Of a stretch of 64,000 nucleotides of DNA, positions 10,675 through 20,374 are shown one piece after another. How positions within the stretch are numbered: position 1 is the stretch's first letter; each line of letters opens with the position of its first letter. A model generated the notes under the pieces. It searched no databases and was not told the origin of the DNA. It was given only the letters and a program-made list of their open reading frames with translations. The stretch covers positions 1,054,001-1,118,000 of the forward strand of contig OY744472.1 in the NCBI GenBank assembly GCA_963556145.1, read 5' to 3'. The stretch is from Hygrocybe punicea. Taxonomy: Eukaryota > Basidiomycota > Agaricomycetes > Agaricales > Hygrophoraceae. A program made the translations under genes and the position numbers.

Positions 10675-12876
10675 TCCACATCTGGAGCCCACCGCGAGGA
10701 GTGTCAAGCTCACTTCACATTTCCCTCTTTGACTTCGCCAATTTTGGCACCTTTCCCTCTTTCTGGCAGCAACAGCGCCCCCATAGTCAACAGCGCCCCA
10801 TATTCGGCAGCATTTCAAGCCTCTCCAGTCGCTCAGCAACTCCTAGGCCCATTTCCAATGATTCCGACACCTACGTATTGTTTCTTCGTACCAGTTGCGC
10901 CCCCTGGGCTGCAGCACTCGGCCTTTTGGCCTTTTTGTCACAGCGTCACGGCCACGTCACACGGTGTTCAACATGCCCACCCCTTCGCATTTCCGTTTAT
11001 TTACACTACTCCCGCCACCCACACTCATCTCAACACATCCAACGGACTCGGAAGACGACCCCCCACAGATCCCGCTCGAAAAACCGCGCCCGGAAAGCCC
11101 CAGAACGGCCGCAACGAACCCGTCCAACATGGAGCGCGCCTCGCGCATCAAACGAGTAACGGAGACCCGGTAGTCGAAGGAAAGCGCGCGCATTGCAACG
11201 GCTGTTGCATGTGCAGTCCCAGGTACGCCCCTCCTCGCCGTTTTCGCGGTTGCCGTGCAGGTAAACGCGTCCGCGCGCGCAAGTCCAACGTGAATACGCA
11301 TATTGACGCGTCCTCACTCGTTTCCGCCTCGTTTCCGCCCCCGTCTTCGCGTACGCCCTCGCAATCGTCCCCATGGGTGTTCCAACACACGCCGCCATCG
11401 TCTGCGCCCGCGCCGTCCCCGGAAAAATGCGTCCGCGCGCGCCAACGCAACGTTAACACGCGTATCGACGCGTCCCCCCTAGTTTCCGGCTCAAATGGCC
11501 CCCCGTTTGCACCCACGGGCACGCTGTCGTCCCCAGAGACGAACCGTGATGCGCCGCCACCGTCTGCGCCCTCGCCAGCCTCAGGACGACCCGCCCACGC
11601 GCCCCAACGCATCGAAAACACGTGTATCGACACAACCACCTCCTTTTCGCCCTCGTTTCGCCCGCCGTCACCGTCTACGCCCTCGCCGTCGTCCCAAGAG
11701 GCCAGCCGTGACATGCCCCCACCGTTTGAGCCCACGTCGTCCCCAGGAATCCGCGCTAGCGCCCCGCAGACGCCGTTTTCAACATCGGCCCCCGTTTCTG
11801 CCCCCATTCCACTCCCATTTCGCCTGCCGTCAGCATCTACGCCCTCTCCGTCGTCCCCGGATGCAAGCCACGACGTACACCCGTCGTTTGAACGCGCACC
11901 ATCCCCAGGAAAACGCCTCCGCGTGCGCCCAAGGCCGTGTTCCACGCGTCTCAGCGTGTCTGCCTCCGTTTCGCCCCCGTTTCGCCCCGTGTTCGCGTCT
12001 ACGGCCTCGCCGTCGTCCCCGGAAGCGAACCGTGACACGCTCCCGCCGTCTGTCCCCGCGCCATCACCAGGAAACCCCACCTATACCCAACCGACGCCAT
12101 GTTCGACGCGTATCGTCACATCCGCCCCCATTCCGCTCTCGTTTCGGCCCCCGTCGTCATCCACGCCCTCTCCCTTGTCCCCAGCAACAAGCCACACCAT
12201 GCCGCCATCGTCTGCGCCCGCGTCGTCCCCGGAAGAATGCGTCCGCGCCCGCCAACGCGACGATAACGCGCGTATCGACGCATCCTCCCCCGTTTCCATC
12301 TCGAATCGCCCCCCGTCTTCGCCTACACCCTCGACGTCGTCCCTAGAGGCGAACCGTGACACGCCCCCGCCATCTGAGCCCACGCCATCACCATCTGAGC
12401 CCACACCGTTACCTGGAGACCGTGCCAGTGCCCAACAGACACCATTTTCAGCGTGTTCAGCTGCATCTGCCCCCATTTCTGCCTCGAATTGCCCCCCGTT
12501 TGCGCCTACGCCCACGCCGTCGTCACCAAATGCAATCCGTGACGTGCCCCCGCCGTTTAAGCCCGTGTCGTCCCCAGAAAACCTTGCCAACACCCAAGAC
12601 TTGCCATTTTCAATGTATATTGGCGTACCTACCCCTGTTTTCTCCTCCGTTTGGCCCCCATCACTGCCAATGCCCTTGTCGTTATCCCCAGAAGCAGGCC
12701 AGGGCATGCCGCCATCATCCACATTTGCCACTGACGACATACCTGCTGCGACTTTGCTTGCGCTCGAGTCAGCATTGTTATCCCTCAAGGCCCTCAAGGT
12801 TCTGGAGCAAAAGTTGGTAAAGTTGGTGGATCGGTTGGAGAAGTTGGAAGACTTTGTGTTGGAAGATTCCTGTTGA
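10552..12876 (+). CDS. Pro/Ser-rich repeat protein ORF (up to 774 codons) inside the LTR element
   Basis: A single open frame covers nearly the whole interior of the element. From about 11220 to 12650 it consists of about nine units of roughly 54 residues (about 162 bp). Each has an Arg-rich part (for example KCVRARQRNVNTRIDAS), a PPS.TPSPSSPEA part and an NRDTPPPS part. The end is a short Leu/Lys helix (LALESALLSLKALKVLEQK) that looks like a coiled coil. There are no catalytic motifs, signal peptide or membrane segments. The first ATG lies inside the left LTR, so the true start is unknown. The frame survives in GC-rich repeats, so it may be real selection or simply low stop density. Function is unknown; a nucleocapsid-like role is only a guess. 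Confidence 0.45.
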   Translation: MFYYLYVVAVVNSHKQVEFWVLTPVTTISHTTNPRLPRLRSSTSGAHREECQAHFTFPSLTSPILAPFPLSGSNSAPIVNSAPYSAAFQASPVAQQLLGPFPMIPTPTYCFFVPVAPPGLQHSAFWPFCHSVTATSHGVQHAHPFAFPFIYTTPATHTHLNTSNGLGRRPPTDPARKTAPGKPQNGRNEPVQHGARLAHQTSNGDPVVEGKRAHCNGCCMCSPRYAPPRRFRGCRAGKRVRARKSNVNTHIDASSLVSASFPPPSSRTPSQSSPWVFQHTPPSSAPAPSPEKCVRARQRNVNTRIDASPLVSGSNGPPFAPTGTLSSPETNRDAPPPSAPSPASGRPAHAPQRIENTCIDTTTSFSPSFRPPSPSTPSPSSQEASRDMPPPFEPTSSPGIRASAPQTPFSTSAPVSAPIPLPFRLPSASTPSPSSPDASHDVHPSFERAPSPGKRLRVRPRPCSTRLSVSASVSPPFRPVFASTASPSSPEANRDTLPPSVPAPSPGNPTYTQPTPCSTRIVTSAPIPLSFRPPSSSTPSPLSPATSHTMPPSSAPASSPEECVRARQRDDNARIDASSPVSISNRPPSSPTPSTSSLEANRDTPPPSEPTPSPSEPTPLPGDRASAQQTPFSACSAASAPISASNCPPFAPTPTPSSPNAIRDVPPPFKPVSSPENLANTQDLPFSMYIGVPTPVFSSVWPPSLPMPLSLSPEAGQGMPPSSTFATDDIPAATLLALESALLSLKALKVLEQKLVKLVDRLEKLEDFVLEDSC

Positions 12877-13021
12877 GTTGATTGGATTTTTGTTTTTGTT
12901 TTGTTTTGTTTGTTTTGTTTTCAGTATTGTCCCTTCCCTCCCTCCCTTTTTCTTTTTCCTATTTCTTCCTCCCTTGCCTTATGTGAGACTGGGGACAGTC
13001 TCTATTTGTGTCCCTACTGGA

Positions 13022-13200
13022 TGTAGAGACATCTATATCTCTGGGTACGTATTCACTCATTTTACTATATTCTCTATTTGTTCTATTATTTGTATGTAGT
13101 GGCTGTTGTAAATAGTCACAAACAAGTTGAGTTTTGGGTTTTGACCCCAGTGACAACGATCTCGCACACAACGAATCCGCGCCTACCCAGGCTGCGTTCA
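13022..13200 (+). repeat. Right 179-bp LTR-like repeat
   Basis: Same start and end as the left copy, with no mismatch found by eye. Complete identity implies a very recent insertion or gene conversion. Confidence 0.7.
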
Positions 13201-13736
13201 CCACACCATATTCATAAGTTGCCTCTTAACTGTCCTAGTATCCCTCTAATTATACCATTCAGAACGTCGTCCCCGCTGTCAATTTAGGGGGTGTCATTGT
13301 CTCGGATATCATCACTGTAATATCTTTTGGCCATGGGAATACGTCTATCCGTCCATATTGGCTGTTTAAATGGGATGGAAAACTGGAGGTCCCCCTGAAT
13401 CTCCTCCAAATAGCCAGACTTTTGGTAAGTCATTTTTCTCAGCAGCTTGCAAGTAGAACTAATTTACTGCAGGCAATCTGGGCTTGCAACTGTGCACACA
13501 CCAACAAAGCTCTCAAAATGAACTCAACATACGAGCACATTTTCGATGATGTGGGTGTTCTTATTTGCCAGTATCTTAGTTACCCAATGACCGTGTCCGT
13601 ATATTACAGTTTGGATGAGTATTGGGTTAGCCACACAGGTATGTGGTACCAGGCTGTGTAGATTTTGGTTTCGGTATGCAATCAAAATATTTTATGCTCC
13701 TGAAGAGTGTTTTACGTTACAGACCCAACATGACAC

Positions 13737-13903
13737 ACATTGTAGCAGGGGCTATGGGTCCCTGCTAAGCTAGTCATGAGGCTGGAGACGATCCTATAGC
13801 TCTAGTCTAAGATGGACTGACTAAGTCTACTGACTAATCAGGAAGTCAACTAAGAGTCACGTGATCTACTGAGTAAGGCTGCCCAGACCTCCTACTACAA
13901 TGT
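13737..13903. mobile_element. Small terminal-inverted-repeat element or solo LTR, 167 bp
   Basis: The ends ACATTGTAGCAGG and CCTACTACAATGT form 13-bp inverted repeats with one mismatch. The inside contains GTCACGTGA. The size and TGTAG...CTACA ends fit either a MITE or a short solo LTR. No convincing target duplication is visible. Confidence 0.45.
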
Positions 13904-14024
13904 CGTGCCTGCAGCCAAGGCATTCTGGTAAGGATGGTCATATGGGGAAGTTGTGTAATTGTATGTTAAAAATACGTGTTTGTTGTTACTCGTGAAAAAT
14001 AATTTAAGTAATGTGTTGTCTGCA

Positions 14025-14330
14025 AGGCCATTCGAGGTGGAAGTCGGTGTGCTTCTCTTCTGGGATATACTTCCAGGCAAGCTCCCCAATGTACTCTGCC
14101 CTCTCCAGCTTCACCTCACAATCTATGAGTTTCAGGGTCAGCGCTTGAATGTCTTCTTGTGCGGTGAGGAGTTCTTGTTGTGCTTTCAGGAGTCATTCAT
14201 TTGTGTCCCTGATCTTGGCTTCTACACGGCATCGGTAGGACCTTTCATTATTAGTGAATTGAGAAATGATGACTGATCATGGTGACCTTCCATAACTACA
14301 GGATTGTTATCCCCTTCATCCATCATGCAA
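14025..14330 (-). pseudogene. Coiled-coil coding remnant
   Basis: Read on the minus strand from about 14330 this gives a start-like MEGHHDQSS. A heptad-like stretch follows (KAQQELLTAQEDIQALTLKL, then IDCEVKLERAEYIGELAWKY). One in-frame TGA interrupts it. I do not recognise the gene; such fragments are common in TE-encoded proteins. Confidence 0.35.
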
Positions 14331-14420
14331 CAAGCCTTTTTATTCTGAATGACCCTGAGATGATACTCAATGAAGAAGTTTTATGGTGTAGGGAGCAACA
14401 CACCTCATGGTTACTTCAAT

Positions 14421-14792
14421 TAGCGTTGCCACAGCTAAGGCTAATGGCTGGCTACTAGCCATTAGCTTAGCTGATTTTAGCTTAGCTGATGCCAGCTAAG
14501 CTAATGGCTAATCTCCAGCTAATGGCTAAGGCTAAAGTATTTCAGAAAGTTAGCTTAGCTGTAGCTGAAGCTAAGGGAAGATAAAAATAATATCATCTCA
14601 GAACAGCCTAGAAATACCTAAAAAGGATATCATACCTGACTAATAGTCATTAGCTTAGCTGACTTTAGCTTAGCAATAGCTGCAGCTAGTACTTGGCTAG
14701 TGGCTAAGGCTAAGACATTTTTCATGAATTAGCTTAGCTTTAGCTGCAGCTAATTTAGCCACGGCTAGGCTAGCTTAGCTGTGGCAACACTA
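14421..14792. mobile_element. hAT-type MITE (TTAGCT words), 372 bp
   Basis: The ends are TAGCGTTGCCACAGCTAAG and TTAGCTGTGGCAACACTA. An exact 8-bp TSD ACTTCAAT lies at 14413-14420 and 14793-14800. Almost the whole inside is built from the words TTAGCT/AGCTAA with GCAGCTA variants. Non-coding. Confidence 0.9.
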
Positions 14793-15249
14793 ACTTCAAT
14801 ATCGTCCTTGTTACATTGTTTGGTGACTTGCTTTTTGGAGGTGGACATATTTTCCATTTCAAAGTCACATCTAACAACTTATGAGTTGCCAGGAGCTACT
14901 AGTAAATTGTCGGGTGTGTATATTTCTGCATATTCAACACCCACCAATAATGCTGTGCACATTTTTACATTTTCTGTGGTCTGTCACAGTTGGCGGAGTT
15001 CTATTATGTATCTCAATATTAATCTCTGCCAGATTTCATTTCCAGACGACTGTTGATAAAGGCTGCAGTTTTGGCAAAGATCATCTCATATCCTCCTCTA
15101 TCATCAGATTTCGAGCTAGGCAACAATGTCTGGGATGGAAGCATCGACTGGTCGGTGAATGCAAGATGATGCACTACAAAGCGGCCCAAGGAAGTAAGTG
15201 TTAGCAATCATTAAGTATCCTTGTTGTGCCTGCTGACATGATTAGACAG

Positions 15250-16135
15250 TGCCATTACTGATCCCCTGGTACATCACGGCCATCACTTTGGTTGAGTGTC
15301 TTATGCATTCTGCAATGTCAAGGTACTCATCACAAATGGCCTCCTTTGCTTGAGAGAGGAAGACACAACACCCCTCAAGACAGTACAGTAAGTGCTCATG
15401 CTGGGAGACAGACAATTCAGTTCTCATGTCCATGTTTCTGGAAGCGCATCGTGAGGATAATTTGTTTCGAGAATTGCTCAAGATTTGTGTTGGCCTCAAG
15501 GACCAGCTTTTATCTGGAACTGATGAAGAGGTCAAGTTCATTGCTGATATAGTTAGTAAACTGTCTTCACCCATCTTATGGTCACCATAACCACCATCAT
15601 TTAGATACAGAAAGGCATGAATGGAGTGTGCACTGACAACACCAAAACATTGAAATTTGTGATTATTGATTGGATTACTCCACCAGGACAGACTCTCACT
15701 CCATCCCTCAGTCATAAAGTCAAGACAACTCATGGGTTCCACCACGAGAAGACGGGCACCTTACTCTGTCCCGCTGGAATAGATTGGTCTATACCCAGGT
15801 AAGCCACTATTGTGTGGTATGACATGTGGGCTGAAACTACTCCCAGTGTCAAAGAGAAGCTCCGCAGTGGTGAAATGCACATCCGTGGCGACCAATGGCC
15901 CATCTTTCTATATGCTGACCTTACATATGATCCTGACGACCCTTGGAATGGACTATTGAGGAGTCAGCTCCTGGTTGTGGTTAGTTTTCATTTGCTGTCA
16001 TTTGCTTTCTATGCTTCACATTGGGTGACATAGGGATTCAAACATGTCTGTACTTCGCCAAGTACAGTTGACAAGGATGAACCAAAAGCTGCACAATTGG
16101 GAAATGCATGCATCCATGGCATGACTTGTGTCACA
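15250..16135 (+). pseudogene. DUF6698-type gene relic
   Basis: Decayed exons in order read SYAFCNVKVLITNGLL (about 15290-15345), NLFRELLKICVGLKDQLLSG (about 15460-15520), GVCTDNTKTLKFVIIDWITP (15620-15680), a GFHHEKTGTLLCPAGIDW block (about 15735-15790), KLRSGEMHIRGDQWPIFLYA (about 15845-15910) and DDPWNGLLRSQLL. The last piece, HVCTSPSTVDKDEPKAA, runs to GMTCVT near 16135. From memory these are signatures of DUF6698 proteins, which are abundant, uncharacterised and repeat-associated in Agaricomycetes. Frame changes between pieces partly reflect introns and partly decay. The gene stops abruptly where Helitron helicase sequence begins (about 16138). Confidence 0.6.
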
Positions 16136-16137
16136 AA

Positions 16138-18308
16138 GGCGTTCCTTTGTACTCTGGAACCATTGGTGTCCAGATCAATTCCAGTCAAACTATAGCAAAT
16201 CAGGAAGCTGCTATAGGCAAAGCTCTTTGGTATCAAATTACAACAGTTGTTATATTACGTGAAAATATGAGACAAACCAATCAGTCAGAAGATGTCCGAC
16301 TGAGAATGGCTTTGGAAAACATGAGATACAAAGCATGTACTCCCAAAGATATTGCATTTCTTTGCACTCGTGTTGCAGGAAAACGTCCAAATAATTCAAA
16401 ATTAGCCCAAAAGAAATTCAGGAATGTATCAGTTGTAACTGCATTGAATGCACAAAAAGACAAAATCAATGAACTTGGTATTCAACGTTTTGCTGCTGAA
16501 AATCAACATCATTCTATTCTATAGACAGTTGGAATGATCCCACTAGTTCCAATAGCAAAAGAAAATCTCATCACATGTCAACAATTTTGGATCCTATTCG
16601 ACACACAAAGATATTGGAACCTTCACTCCAAAAGCTACTTTGGAGCCAACCACATGCATCATCCTCTGATCATATACCAGGAAGATTGGACTTATGTGTA
16701 GGCATGCCAGTGATGCTGAGAAACAATGATGCAACAGAGTGCTGCATTACCAAAGGAGCAGAGGGCATAGTTGTGGGTTGGCAGAGTGCAATAGGTCCAG
16801 AACAACAAACTGTACTGGACACTTTATTTGTCAGGTTATTGAATCCTCCAAAAAAAATTAACTAGAAGGACTTCCTGAAAATGTTGTGCCAATTACAAAA
16901 CATGTCACTTCCATCATGTGCTCATTACCCAATGATGATGTCATATCTTTGTCAAGAGAACAAGTGTTGGTACTACCTAATTTTGCAATGACTGATTATG
17001 CATGTCAATGATGTACTTGTCCTAACAATGTAGTTGACCTCAGTAGTTGTAGAAACCACCAATCTTATTATACTTGCTTATCAAGAAGTGCTTCTGCAGC
17101 AGGAATTATCATCATGCAAGGCTTTGATCCTAAAGTAATTACTGGAGGTGCTTCTGGATATCTCAGGCAAGAATTCAGAGAATTAGAACTGCTTGATGAG
17201 ATTACCATACTTAAATATAAAGGACTCTTACCAGACTATGTCAAGGGAGATCAGCAAAATTCTATCATTGATCAATTTAGAAAATGAAAAGGAAAGTCAT
17301 ATGTTCCAAAAAACATTCATCATGCTATTGCATGGAAAGCCATAGAGCAACTAAATCAATACACAGCACAGCCCTCTCCATGGCAATTAATTAAACCTAT
17401 GAACAAAAATCAAAAGGCAGATTCAAGAAACCTCAACTTTGTTCCTGCAAAAAGAACTGTTCCAATCACTGTCACTCATAAAAATTCCACAGCCAATGTA
17501 ATGCAAAATCAAAATCAAAAATTAGAACAAGTTGTAAGTCCATCTTATAGTGCAGAAAAGACGAAAAACAAGTACTATTGAATTCAATGAACCAAAAGGG
17601 TTTATATGGGATTCTCAAAATTGGAGCTGTGCTTACAATTCACTCTTTACAATATTACTAGCAATATGGAATGAAGATCCATCAAGTTGGAAAAAAAGAT
17701 TCAATAGCATCAATAAAATATTAAAGATTTTGAGCTTAGGATTCAAATGATCAAAGAATAACACAACAGATTTAGAAACAGTTAGAAATACAATCAGACA
17801 TTTATTGCATCAAGATAAACCTGAAATATTTCCTAATGGTCAAGTTGGCATTGCCATAAGTTATTTGGCTCATTATATAATGAAAGCAAGTAAACCAATG
17901 ACTTCAATTTGTCTTAAATGTATGAATTGTGAAAACATAACCATTCTGGAAAATGATAGATGTGATGCTATCTTTCATTGTCCATATTCATTTTCTGGAA
18001 CAATCTCAGCATGTCTTGCTCAAATTATAGTTAATAGACAACAACATAGATGTCAATTGTGTTGGGGAGAGATTATTAAATTTATTGCATTTAAGAAAAT
18101 TTCACCTCTAATCATGTTTACACTTGACTCTGTTGAGAATTTAACAGTTAGTCAAGTTATAAACTTGTCAATTGATGACATATCCACTGCTTTCACATTG
18201 AGAGGAATTGTGTACTTTGGTGATGCACATTTTACTGCATCAACAGAATGGTATGGTTACATGATGGTATATCAACAAGATCAATTTGTATTAATGAAGG
18301 CAATCTAG
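16138..18308 (+). pseudogene. Helitron-type Pif1 helicase C-terminal region with a peptidase-like tail
   Basis: The frame opens with GVPLYSGTIGVQINSS, then LWYQITTVVILRENMRQ, then ACTPKDIAFLCTRVAGKRP. These match the late helicase motifs of Helitron Rep-Hel proteins. LCVGMPVMLRNNDATE and ITKGAEGIVVGWQS (16680-16790) are typical of the C-terminal Pif1 region. A distinct tail (17550-18308) begins IWDSQNWSCAYNSLFTIL, a Cys/Asn-containing block that resembles cysteine peptidases (USP/OTU-like) found at the end of fungal Helitron proteins. It also holds two CxxC pairs (CLKCMNCEN, CQLCWG) and GDAHFTASTEWYGYM. In-frame stops near 16862, 17010, 17285 and 17748 show that it is dead. The Rep (HUH) domain and most of the helicase core are missing. 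Confidence 0.75.
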
Positions 18309-19079
18309 ATGACTTTTCAAATATTAATTTATTGTCATGTAATGGTAATAATGCTGTACTGTTTATATATGCTCAATCTTAATAGTTGTTCTCTTGCTAA
18401 AAACAAAGCAATGGCCCACACCCCACTGGTTCTCTTGCTAAAAAAGGGATGAGTAACATGCCATGCAAAGCAATGGCCCACACCCCACTAGTCTATCACT
18501 GGGAGTGGGGGCTTGTAGTGCACAACGCCATGTCAAATATCATCAATGAAAGGTCCTTATGTTAAGTACTTTTACAAACAATAAATCTGTTTAACGTCGC
18601 TCCAGATCATACCACAAAACATCAACAGTGATTTCACCAAGAGTCTCCACACAATGCAAACACGGTGGTTGCCCTTGTGGCAGAATGAGCATTGGAATTG
18701 GCTATCATACAAAAAACTCACCTGATTCACGGTCTGGATGTAAGTCCCCATTTGCCATGCAGTACCATAGTGGACTCAGATGGACTGTCCTCACTGTCAC
18801 CATTGATGTCAGCACACATGTATTGGAAGGTTTCAATCACCCACCAGGAAGCAATCAGTGGCAGAATGATGAATGACAGAATGACGAGCGACGGACATAG
18901 CGGCTGGCCATGTGGACTGGGTGGATTATTGAATGAATATACTAATATGACAAAAATGCTCACCTTAGATTTCGCTTTACGCATTTAGTGGCAATGAAGG
19001 GTGGGAGATGCGATTTATGAGGTGGGAGTGGAAGTAGAGGATGAGAAGAGTGAACAGGCAGCAGCAGGCTGGGCATACA
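18309..19079. other. Helitron downstream region and unassigned sequence
   Basis: GCAATGGCCCACACCCCACT is repeated (about 18408 and 18471). The second copy can pair with AGTGGGGGCTTG (about 18504) to form a hairpin like those near Helitron 3' ends. I could not place a CTRR terminus with confidence. I see no gene from 18600 to the gap. Confidence 0.35.
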
Positions 19080-19279
19080 NNNNNNNNNNNNNNNNNNNNN
19101 NNNNNNNNNNNNNNNNNNNNNNNNNNNNNNNNNNNNNNNNNNNNNNNNNNNNNNNNNNNNNNNNNNNNNNNNNNNNNNNNNNNNNNNNNNNNNNNNNNNN
19201 NNNNNNNNNNNNNNNNNNNNNNNNNNNNNNNNNNNNNNNNNNNNNNNNNNNNNNNNNNNNNNNNNNNNNNNNNNNNNNN
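19080..19279. other. Assembly gap (200 N)
   Basis: Exactly 200 N, the usual placeholder length for a scaffold gap of unknown size. ORFs spanning it are meaningless. Confidence 1.
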
Positions 19280-19424
19280 ATTCAGATGGCAATGACCACA
19301 ACAGGGATGATGGGGACATCATGGATGACATCTCCATTGTTTTTATTGGCAATGGAATGCAGGGAGGGGCCTTGGGGGGTATTAATGGTGCAAGTAAGTA
19401 CTATAAGACTTAGTTTATCATAAT

Positions 19425-19660
19425 TATATTGTACAGCCAAGGTTCTACAAGACTGTAAAGAAAATGGTATTCCACAGGAATAACTAAATGTTTATCACAA
19501 TGGCTTATATTGTATGGCTAAGCCTCTACATGACTGTGAAAAATGGTATTTCACAGGAATAATTAGATGTTCATCAGAATGGCTGATATTGTATGGCCAA
19601 GCCTCTATAAGACTGTAAAAAAATGGGATTGCAGTGGAATGATTAGGTGTATATTGTAGC
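19425..19660. repeat. Tandem repeat, about 79-bp unit, three copies
   Basis: Units contain GGTATTCCACAGGAATAA, then TATTGTATGGCTAAGCCTCT and GACTGTGAAAAAT, with increasing divergence to the right. Confidence 0.75.
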
Positions 19661-20374
19661 CCCTTATATACAGCAATCAATTTTCACAAACCTGAGTGCA
19701 AATGATCAACCATCACAATAATTATATGGTACTTGAATGCATTTATTTGACTAGATAAGACATTGCAAACAGCTACAAGCCTGCTTATCAATTATAAACA
19801 CCACCTGGATATACTGGCACCCCCCCAATTCCCCAATGTAGGAAACCACAATATTCCCAATCATCACCCTCATTGAAACAGAGGATACCACATGCATCAC
19901 TTCTTGGTAACAGCTCTTCAATATCACCCAACTACAATCTCCCAACATAGAATTGTCCAATTTTCCTCAGTCTGGAGAAGTGGGGTTGTGCTAAGATTGT
20001 GTCTAGTCAGCTCCAGTTGAAGAGTTCAGGATTATCAGGGACATGATAAGGCAGGGATAATGCAATCTCCTCTAGGTGATTGCAGTTGATCTGCAACAGC
20101 ATTTCTGTGACCCATTCAGTCTCACCACACCTCCAACCACAGTGGATGAATCGCAGAATATTGAGAGTAGGGTAACCTGCAGGTCTGCATAACCACAGCC
20201 ACCTGCATACTGCAGGTGAAGGGTGTGGTTTGGTCATGGTGTCCAAATTGGGACACCATAACTGAACCCATGTTACCCTTTTGAGAGTAACCACATGTTC
20301 ACCCCTACCTCAGGCTACCTGTGTATGGCCTTATTTAATGTGGCCATTCGTGCTGGCATTATTGGTGTTGGGTG
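19661..20374. other. No supported gene
   Basis: AT-rich sequence. A minus-strand frame at 20007-20294 has a faint leucine-rich-repeat look but no diagnostic motif. Nothing else seen. Confidence 0.4.

Larger units (their letters stand above)
10496..13200 (+). mobile_element. LTR-flanked non-autonomous element with a proline/serine-rich ORF
   Basis: Two direct repeats of 179 bp (10496-10674 and 13022-13200) look identical base for base and run TGTAGAGACATC to GGCTGCGTTCA, the TG...CA form of LTRs. A TGG that could begin a primer-binding site follows 8 bp after the left repeat (10683). The inside is CpG-rich, unlike its surroundings, and lacks gag-pol motifs such as reverse transcriptase. The flanks TCCAT and CCACA do not give a clean target-site duplication, and I see no good polypurine tract before the right repeat. 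So LTR identity is likely but not proven; a tandem duplication enclosing unrelated sequence is the alternative. Confidence 0.6.
9554..13661 (+). pseudogene. Unknown gene with introns, interrupted by an LTR element
   Basis: A plausible start is at 9554 (MSDLNLNCDDNFNDL), with a GT donor at about 9626 and an AG at about 9688. The second exon (to about 10180) encodes about 170 residues with QGKPYWQPLYG at its end. Short exons follow at about 10229-10303 (HYVRFGTVEYPHPVILKE) and 10359-10495 (HQQIQNAIKTHIIPHIWSRHYG). The LTR element at 10496-13200 then cuts in. Beyond it the reading resumes with NVVPAVNLGGVIVSDIITV and PYWLFKWDGKLEVPLNLLQ (about 13250-13425). After an intron to about 13472 comes MNSTYEHIFDDVGVLICQYL, ending at 13661. 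I do not recognise the family; regular introns and dense reading frames suggest a once functional gene, host or TE-derived. Confidence 0.5.

Noticed and set aside
11148..12797. Long minus-strand Gly/Asp-rich ORFs (310 and 238 codons)
   Set aside because: Shadows of the plus-strand Pro/Ser-rich repeat ORF in GC-rich DNA.
19001..19423. ORFs across the N gap
   Set aside because: The gap has unknown length and translates to X.
20007..20294. Possible leucine-rich-repeat/F-box fragment on the minus strand
   Set aside because: No F-box or regular LRR spacing; too short to support.
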